NCBI GenBank assembly: GCA_043801445.1
Contig: JAZDMB010000005.1
Coordinates: 1-34,529, forward strand
Reading direction: 5' to 3'
DNA length: 34,529 nt
Source: JAZDFP01 sp043801445
Lineage (GTDB): Bacteria; Planctomycetota; MHYJ01; JACQXL01
The translations under genes and the position numbers were made by a program. Below are positions 30,189 through 34,529 of this stretch, in pieces. The notes under the pieces were generated by a model. It worked only from the letters and a program-made list of their open reading frames with translations, was not told the DNA's origin and did no database searches. How positions within the stretch are numbered: the first letter of the stretch is position 1; each line of letters opens with the position of its first letter.

Positions 30189-31517
30189 ATGAAAGTAGCA
30201 GTACTTACACCAACCACGGGTTTTGAGGTTGATGGGTTTCAATTTTGTAGATTACAGTTACCCAGACAAACTACTTCAGGATATTTCACTGAGGTGTCCA
30301 AAGAAAATAGTGTGATGAACTATGATATCTTTGTAGCAGATATTGATAGTATTAATAATGAATATATAGTGGAAGGATTAAACTATATTGCCAATGATCT
30401 CTTTTCTAAAATACTTACCTTTGGGGTATTAATAGTGTTTTCAGGTGAAGATACTATAAAATACAAAACTATTGGGCGAACGATAATTGCAAATACATAC
30501 TCGTGGATACCTTTATTTGACGGAGGACTTAAAATTGCCAAATCGCATTCAGCACGTATTTCTTGTAGTTCCGATAGACATACATTAGGATATGACCACC
30601 AAAAAAACTTTAATGAGTTAACCGCGCTTTTTTATTCCGATTTTTATTTCAAGGAATTACCGTTAGTAAATAAAGACATTGCCATTATTCATAGCATTTA
30701 CTTGGATGCCGGATCAAGAACAGTAGGTATTTTAGCATTATTAAAAAAGCGTTGGGAAAATATGATTTTAATATTACCTAAAACTAAGAATAAAAATCAG
30801 GTTTTAAAATATATTTTATCTGTTTTACTACCATCAATTTCCAGTTATTTTGGAAGTGAAGATAACATTGCTGAACCTGATGCTGAATGGATTAAAAAAC
30901 TTAAGTTAGACATCCCTAAAGTTATCGAATTGCATCAAGAAATCTCAAATATCGAGAAAAACATTGAGCAGTTAAATACTAAGTCAAAAGAACAACAAAT
31001 CTTGTTCCAAGATATGACAAAATGGACAGACTTGTTAACCAAGGGTGGTAGAGAATTAGAAATTCGGGTTGGCGAAGCCTTTGATTTCTTACTTGAATTA
31101 AATGGTAATGTGCAACATGAACCGAACGGAAAAGATGGCCCGGATGTAACATTTGAAAAAGACGGCAAGCATATAATCGTTGAATGTAAAAGTTCAACAG
31201 GATTAATAAAAAAAGCAGAAGGAGGGCAGCTATTAGGTTGGTTAGATAATCCTGATTATGAAGGAGTGTTAGTATGCAATACATTCGCCAAAGAGGATAT
31301 TAACGACAGAATAACACGTGATTACACTAAAAATACTGGAGAAAAAGAGCCTTTGTTTTCTCCCGACCTGGTAAAATTGGCAGAAAAAAGAAACTTCACT
31401 GTAATATGGACGAAAGATTTATATAATCTGGTTATCAATAAGCTTAAAGGGGAGCCAATAGATGTGAATAATCTTTTAAACCTTTTAACAAACCATGGTT
31501 TACAAAAACTAAAATAA
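30189..31517 (+). CDS. PD-(D/E)XK nuclease-domain protein, partner of the SIR2-like protein
   Basis: 442 residues from ATG 30189 (MKVAVLTPTTGFEVDGFQF), with GAGAGG about 12 bases upstream; a TTG at 30141 would add 16. The N-terminal 250 residues (YDIFVADIDS, VLIVFSGED) match no family I recognise. A coiled coil (about 258-290) leads to the nuclease domain: an acidic first helix (RELEIRVGEAFDFLLEL), then PD319 in GPDVTF and E332-C-K334 in IIVECKSSTG, the exact PD-x12-ExK catalytic layout, and GGQLLGWLDNP after it, as in Mrr-like endonucleases. It is AT-rich and co-directional with the SIR2-like gene. It could supply DNA sensing or cleavage. No Argonaute, HerA or TIR motif is seen. Confidence 0.82.
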   Translation: MKVAVLTPTTGFEVDGFQFCRLQLPRQTTSGYFTEVSKENSVMNYDIFVADIDSINNEYIVEGLNYIANDLFSKILTFGVLIVFSGEDTIKYKTIGRTIIANTYSWIPLFDGGLKIAKSHSARISCSSDRHTLGYDHQKNFNELTALFYSDFYFKELPLVNKDIAIIHSIYLDAGSRTVGILALLKKRWENMILILPKTKNKNQVLKYILSVLLPSISSYFGSEDNIAEPDAEWIKKLKLDIPKVIELHQEISNIEKNIEQLNTKSKEQQILFQDMTKWTDLLTKGGRELEIRVGEAFDFLLELNGNVQHEPNGKDGPDVTFEKDGKHIIVECKSSTGLIKKAEGGQLLGWLDNPDYEGVLVCNTFAKEDINDRITRDYTKNTGEKEPLFSPDLVKLAEKRNFTVIWTKDLYNLVINKLKGEPIDVNNLLNLLTNHGLQKLK

Positions 31518-31718
31518 GACTCGTACTTCAGTAATCCGGGGGTATAATACTTAATTAAGTGTTGATTATGGTTACACCACAAGTGAAACGGTTTTCTATT
31601 GACTTTACCTCCTAAAAAGATATACTTCGGCTGTCCGGTGACACACATCATCGGTTGCAATGTTCCAGCCCATCATTTTACGCTCAAATAAAATATATAA
31701 TAAATATTAATATTTTTA

Positions 31719-31787
31719 TTGACAGATGTTTTTATTATTGTATATATAAATACAATCAATTGTATTAAACTATACAAGATATTGTAT
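31719..31787 (+). promoter_or_regulatory. Promoter with two operator dyads before the MNT/HEPN-like pair
   Basis: TTGACA (31719-31724) and TATATA (31741-31746), spacer 16. Just downstream, AATACAAT-CA-ATTGTATT (31749-31766) is a perfect 8-bp dyad. ATACAA-GATA-TTGTAT (31772-31787) is a second one sharing the ATACAA half site and overlapping the ATG. Dyads one turn or two apart over the start region are typical of autorepressed toxin-antitoxin operons. The rest of 31518-31718 holds no feature I can support. Confidence 0.6.
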
Positions 31788-32373
31788 GAATTACCGGATA
31801 GATAAAGAAGGGTTATTCATCCGGCTGGGTATCTGGAACGGGTTCCTCAAAAGGCGGGTGCATCTTATCGCCTGCGGCGGCACAGCCCTAACCCTCCAGA
31901 ATATTAAGCCCTCGACCAAGGATGTTGATTTATTAGTGCCCGACTTGAAGGAGTATGATTATCTGGTTAAGACATTGGCGCAACTCGGCTATAAGCCGGT
32001 CACCGGCTACGGCTGGAGCCGGGACGATGGTTTTGTATTTGACCTGTTCCGGGGTAAACTGATTCATACTACCGAACTCCTGGAATCGCCTATAGAAAAG
32101 AATAATCATATTTTGGTTAAGGAGTTCAGCCGGATTTATCTGGGCGTGCTTAACCATTATGACTTGATTATCAGTAAACTCTTCCGGGCGACTACGGTTG
32201 ATATTGATGATTGCCTGGCTTTAATCCGCGCCAGAACGAAGGAGATTGACTTCGATAAACTCCAAAGCCGGTTCAGGGAAACCGCTAAATACGATACCTC
32301 TGAAGAGGCGGTCATAAAAAATTTAGAGCATTTTTTAGGTATTCTCGAAAAGGAGGGGTTAATTAATGAATGA
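31786..32373 (+). CDS. MNT-like nucleotidyltransferase (DUF6036/AbiEii-like), candidate antitoxin
   Basis: 195 residues. The nucleotidyltransferase signature is G-G-T-A (31-34) followed by D46-V-D48 in GGTALTLQNIKPSTKDVDLL, with LVPDLKEYDYLVKTLAQLGY after it and the later acidic strand FVFDLFRG. This matches the minimal nucleotidyltransferases grouped with DUF6036 and AbiEii. In HEPN/MNT pairs, such enzymes AMPylate and silence the HEPN toxin (type VII toxin-antitoxin). Here the next gene, overlapping by eight bases, carries an R-x4-H motif of HEPN type. The start codon lies within an operator dyad, so no Shine-Dalgarno sequence is visible and the mRNA leader is short. Toxin and antitoxin roles could be reversed, as in AbiE. 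Confidence 0.78.
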   Translation: MNYRIDKEGLFIRLGIWNGFLKRRVHLIACGGTALTLQNIKPSTKDVDLLVPDLKEYDYLVKTLAQLGYKPVTGYGWSRDDGFVFDLFRGKLIHTTELLESPIEKNNHILVKEFSRIYLGVLNHYDLIISKLFRATTVDIDDCLALIRARTKEIDFDKLQSRFRETAKYDTSEEAVIKNLEHFLGILEKEGLINE

Positions 32374-33034
32374 CAAGGAATTTCTGAACAACTTAAGCGG
32401 TCTGGGTTTCAAGTTAATGGAGCCGTCATCAGCGGTGGATGCCAATCTGACCCTTGCCCGGATGGTGAGCAATCATGACCTGCGGCTCTGGGAGGGTTTC
32501 CCGGTGGTCATGGCAAACAGCGCCGAAAGGAATCTCTTCGATTACGACCGGACCAGCCGGGGGCTGGCTAAGCCGGCGGACCGGGTTTATTTTAAACTGC
32601 TGGTCTTGTTATCGCTGGCGCTTTATCAGGCGCTGGGCTTGAAATTTGCCTGGGCAGAGAAACTCTATCAATCTCTGACCGAGGAGTTGAAGTCCAAATT
32701 AAGCCAGTTTCGTAACTCGCTGGTTCATAACCGTGATTTCAAATTGAAAAATTACCAAATGTCCGGCCAGCGGCTTAAAAACACCTTTAACAGGTATCTC
32801 AAAGGTTCCGAATCAAATCTCAATAACCTTCTGGCCCTGAAATCAGAAGCCGGACTGGAATATGCCCTGTCCCAGGTGTTTTCCCCAGGACAAAAGGAAT
32901 TGTTCCTGAAGAAATTGCAGGGCGCAAAACTCACCAAGACCGAGACGGAATATTTCTCACGGGCAGTTAAAAAGAAGGTTCTGGCGCTGGCTAATCCTGA
33001 ACTCCATAATCTGGCACGCAAGTTATTGGAATAG
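32366..33034 (+). CDS. HEPN-motif helical protein, candidate toxin of the MNT pair
   Basis: 222 residues, predicted nearly all helical. Residues 112-126 contain LSQFRNSLVHNRDF, the RN-x3-H form of the HEPN ribonuclease motif (Arg116, His121). The C-terminal region TEYFSRAVKKKVLALANPEL looks like a winged-helix or adaptor tail that could bind DNA. The start ATG 32366 overlaps the upstream stop by eight bases behind AAGGAGGGG, so the two are co-translated in fixed ratio. In the HepT/MntA type, HEPN proteins cleave RNA or tRNA until AMPylated. This protein is longer (HepT is about 130-140 residues), and the HEPN assignment rests on one motif, so it is tentative. Confidence 0.6.
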   Translation: MNDKEFLNNLSGLGFKLMEPSSAVDANLTLARMVSNHDLRLWEGFPVVMANSAERNLFDYDRTSRGLAKPADRVYFKLLVLLSLALYQALGLKFAWAEKLYQSLTEELKSKLSQFRNSLVHNRDFKLKNYQMSGQRLKNTFNRYLKGSESNLNNLLALKSEAGLEYALSQVFSPGQKELFLKKLQGAKLTKTETEYFSRAVKKKVLALANPELHNLARKLLE

Positions 33035-33071
33035 ACCATCAACCGGGACAGCGTCTATCTTCCGGGACACA

Positions 33072-33091
33072 CCTGCCTGACCGTCAGGCGG
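33072..33091. repeat. CCTGCCTGAC palindrome
   Basis: CCTGCCTGAC-C-GTCAGGCGGG pairs over 10 bp with one G-T. The same arms lie inside the helicase gene (7183-7198). The 783-base gap 33035-33817 contains no gene: this palindrome, a C-rich tract, the minisatellite, and repeat remnants. Confidence 0.7.
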
Positions 33092-33146
33092 GTTCAACCG
33101 CTCTTTGCCTTGATTGGTGCCACAACAAAGCCGACCCAACTCCATA

Positions 33147-33220
33147 CCCCCCCCTATACCCTCATCCCCCCTACCCTATACCCTCTCCCCCCCTCCCCTA
33201 TACCCCCTCCCATACTACCC
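33147..33220 (-). other. C-rich tract, G-quadruplex potential on the minus strand
   Basis: Runs of three to eight C are separated by TATA or TCAT-type linkers. Its complement contains TATGGGAGGGGG and TATAGGGG, both also present in the G-rich tract at 76-101. It leads directly into the 22-bp repeat. Confidence 0.7.
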
Positions 33221-33226
33221 CAGCAC

Positions 33227-33572
33227 TTCTGCTATAGTACCACAGCACTTTTGCCAGAGTACCCCAGCACTTCTGCTATAATACCCCAAAACTACTGCCA
33301 GAATACCGCAGGTCTTCTGCTATATTACCGCAAACCTACTGCCGGAATACCGCAGGTCTTCTGCTATATTACCGCAAATCTACTGCCGGAATACCGCAAA
33401 TCTACTGCTATAATACCCCAAATCTACTGCCGGAATACCGCAGGTCTTCTGCTATAATACCACAAACCTACTGCCGGAATACCGCAAATCTACTGCCAGA
33501 GTATCCCAAACATACTGCCGGAATACCCCAAACCTTTTGCCATAGTACCCCAGACATACTGCTATAGCAACC
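33227..33572. repeat. 22-bp minisatellite, 15 full units plus one partial
   Basis: Fifteen units of exactly 22 bp (33227-33556) and one partial unit follow without any insertion or deletion. Units of the type TACTGCCGGAATACCGCA alternate irregularly with TTCTGCTATAATACC-type units. Each has a weak internal dyad (TGC-GG/CC-GCA). There are no unique spacers, so it is not a CRISPR array, and the period is not a codon multiple. Confidence 0.9.
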
Positions 33573-33604
33573 GACACCCTATACCTTATCATCCATTATT
33601 TTTA

Positions 33605-33670
33605 CAGTTCAATCCGTTCAATCTGCTTACGAATTGAGGAATTTGCACTAATCCCGAAAGGATTCGGGAT
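33605..33670 (-). repeat. Diverged copy of the ORF6N flank repeat with palindrome
   Basis: On the minus strand GTAAGCAGATTGAACG (33615-33630) then GATTGAACTG matches the start of the 33-bp ORF6N flank repeat. ATCCCGAA-AGGA-TTCGGGAT (33651-33670) is a perfect 8-bp member of the CCCGA/TCGGG family. The two lie in the same neighbourhood, as at 26968 and 27654. Confidence 0.65.
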
Positions 33671-33817
33671 GGCAAATGAAGAATATCTTTTTACGCCAAA
33701 ATCCAAAATATTTTGTCACAAATCTGATTTCCGGTCATTTGAATGCGTCGGGGGACAAGAGGCATTAGTAATGACTAATGACAAATGTCAAATGACTAAA
33801 CCGTTAGGAGGTGCGTT

Positions 33818-34057
33818 ATGTTAACCAATTTAAAACTGACAAATATGGCACTGGATACCGAGGTTATCCAGGCAAACCAAGCAAAACTTCAGCCACCGGA
33901 TGTGGACCGGAGTTCAGGGACTGTCTGGTGCAAGCGCCGGGGTGGACTCAGGCACCAGTTCAACGGCCGGGAACGGGAACTCTGGTCTCCGGAGTTCTAT
34001 CAGGAATGGCTGGAATATATTGAAGCCGTTGAGAATGGGGAATTAAGAGGATATTAG
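33818..34057 (+). CDS. Small hypothetical protein
   Basis: 79 residues starting MLTNLKLTNMALDTEVIQAN, with a VWCKRRGGLRHQF and FYQEWLEYIEAVENGEL stretch; mixed charge, no membrane segment, no family recognised. AGGAGG at 33806-33811 lies six bases before the ATG, which favours this frame over an overlapping 70-codon frame that would use GTG 33811. Upstream are two small dyads, CATTAGT-AATG-ACTAATG (33763-33780) and GACA-AA-TGTC (33780-33789). A hairpin repeat begins right after its stop. Confidence 0.6.
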   Translation: MLTNLKLTNMALDTEVIQANQAKLQPPDVDRSSGTVWCKRRGGLRHQFNGRERELWSPEFYQEWLEYIEAVENGELRGY

Positions 34058-34058
34058 C

Positions 34059-34098
34059 CACAGAGACACAGAGAACACAGAGAATATCTCTGTGGTGG
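34059..34098. repeat. CCACAGAG-type hairpin repeat
   Basis: CCACAGAGACACAGAGAACA on the left pairs with TCTCTGTGGTGG on the right. It belongs to the same style of interspersed repeat as those at 9656 and 28428, and lies between the small gene and the protease. Confidence 0.7.
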
Positions 34099-34115
34099 GA
34101 AAACGAGGTGGAATT

Positions 34116-34529
34116 ATGAAAAGGATAATAATATTGGTTTTGGTGTGCGTAACGGTATTTTTTACCGCAGAGACGCAGAGTCCGCAGAGGGAAGAAATAG
34201 TCATTACATTAGGTAAGGTTTCATATACGCCGTATCAGGATGAATACGAAAAGATGCTGTATCCGACGGTCAGAATCACTACTCCAAGCGGAACGGGCTC
34301 TGGGGTAGTTATAAGTTATAAGTTACAAGTTAAAAGTTATGAGTCAAAACCTGAAACCTATAACCTGCAACATGAAACTTTTATCCTGACAGCCGCACAT
34401 GTAGTGGGAAACGAATCAAAAGTAACAATAGAATTATATCCTGAAAACATAAAAATTGAGGGGACTGTTGTAATTACAGATACAGAAAAAGACTTATCTT
34501 TACTCCGCGCTCTCTGCGACTCTGCGGTG
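34116..34529 (+). CDS. Trypsin-like serine protease, 5' part, interrupted in frame by repeats
   Basis: 138 codons are open to the window edge; the 3' part is missing. A signal peptide (MKRIIILVLVCVTVFFTAET) is followed by the start of an HtrA-type trypsin fold: TPSGTGSGVVIS, the catalytic His in FILTAAHVVG, and the catalytic Asp in TEKDLSLL. Between GSGVVIS and FILTAAHVV, where the family has about 5-8 residues, there are about 21 extra residues (YKLQVKSYESKPETYNLQHE region), encoded by a GTTATAAGTTATAAG-type repeat. ACCGCAGAGACGCAGAG at about 34162 and its inverted relative at about 34500-34529 also lie in frame, the second replacing sequence after the Asp strand. GAGGTGG precedes ATG 34116. 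Confidence 0.75.
   Translation, partial: MKRIIILVLVCVTVFFTAETQSPQREEIVITLGKVSYTPYQDEYEKMLYPTVRITTPSGTGSGVVISYKLQVKSYESKPETYNLQHETFILTAAHVVGNESKVTIELYPENIKIEGTVVITDTEKDLSLLRALCDSAV

Noticed and set aside
33110..33457. Proline-rich open frame of 115 codons
   Set aside because: It runs through the C-rich tract and the 22-bp repeat, whose period is not a multiple of three; there is no Shine-Dalgarno sequence and the composition is explained by the repeat.
33227..33572. CRISPR array
   Set aside because: The 22-bp units follow one another directly without unique spacers, and no cas gene is seen.
33227..33572. Iteron-type replication origin
   Set aside because: The period fits, but there is no rep gene, DnaA-box cluster or plasmid function, and a similar array occurs at the left end.
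33811..34023. Overlapping 70-codon frame starting GTG at 33811
   Set aside because: It starts within the Shine-Dalgarno sequence of the better-placed ATG frame at 33818 and resembles no family.

Overview
The window looks like chromosomal DNA from an uncultured bacterium of moderate GC content, most likely a planctomycete-type lineage. That placement is inference, with low to moderate confidence. It rests on the style of GroEL, a pyruvoyl-dependent arginine decarboxylase beside RibBA, long lipoprotein-like exported proteins (HEAT, Kelch, gluzincin peptidase), and intergenic regions crowded with short palindromic repeats. No rRNA or ribosomal protein is present to fix the phylogeny.

Layout. 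1-3143 is a decayed accessory patch: a 22-bp tandem repeat with a G-rich tract, an orphan RHS tip gene behind a consensus promoter, a possible immunity gene, a Phd/RelB-RelE-type toxin-antitoxin pair with an operator dyad, and a second, degenerate RHS tip. 3144-13696 holds a DHA2-type efflux pump, a TPR remnant, a three-Fn3 plus Kelch exported protein, a DEAD-box-type helicase with a DDAD motif, a half-size EamA protein, a PLD-like nuclease, a zinc-peptidase lipoprotein and a proline-rich HEAT protein. 13697-22749 is the housekeeping core: hsp20-lon with a long structured leader, glgC, groS-groL, pdaD and ribBA. 22750-26946 carries a small GIY-YIG nuclease gene embedded in palindromes, tRNA-Lys and tRNA-Glu, and a two-gene HtrA operon in which a protease-dead paralogue precedes an active HtrA fused to a DJ-1/PfpI-like domain. 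26947-34529 is a second accessory region, resembling a defence island: an ORF6N gene between perfect 33-bp direct repeats, an ECF sigma factor with a zinc-binding anti-sigma carrying a winged helix, an AT-rich SIR2-like plus PD-(D/E)XK nuclease pair, a nucleotidyltransferase/HEPN-like pair with two operator dyads, a 22-bp minisatellite, and the start of a trypsin-like protease that has taken up repeats in frame.

How the genes work together. The central block is a proteostasis cluster (Hsp20, Lon, GroES/GroEL, with two HtrA-like envelope proteins downstream). The right-hand block reads as conflict and stress genes in small autoregulated operons. The most promising uncharacterised systems are the SIR2/PD-(D/E)XK pair (29063-31517), the MNT/HEPN-like pair (31786-33034) and the pseudo-HtrA/HtrA-DJ-1 operon (23570-26946). 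A second theme is dispersal of short palindromes, including inside coding sequences. One family (CCCGA...TCGGG) is physically tied to a GIY-YIG nuclease gene and to the ORF6N cassette.
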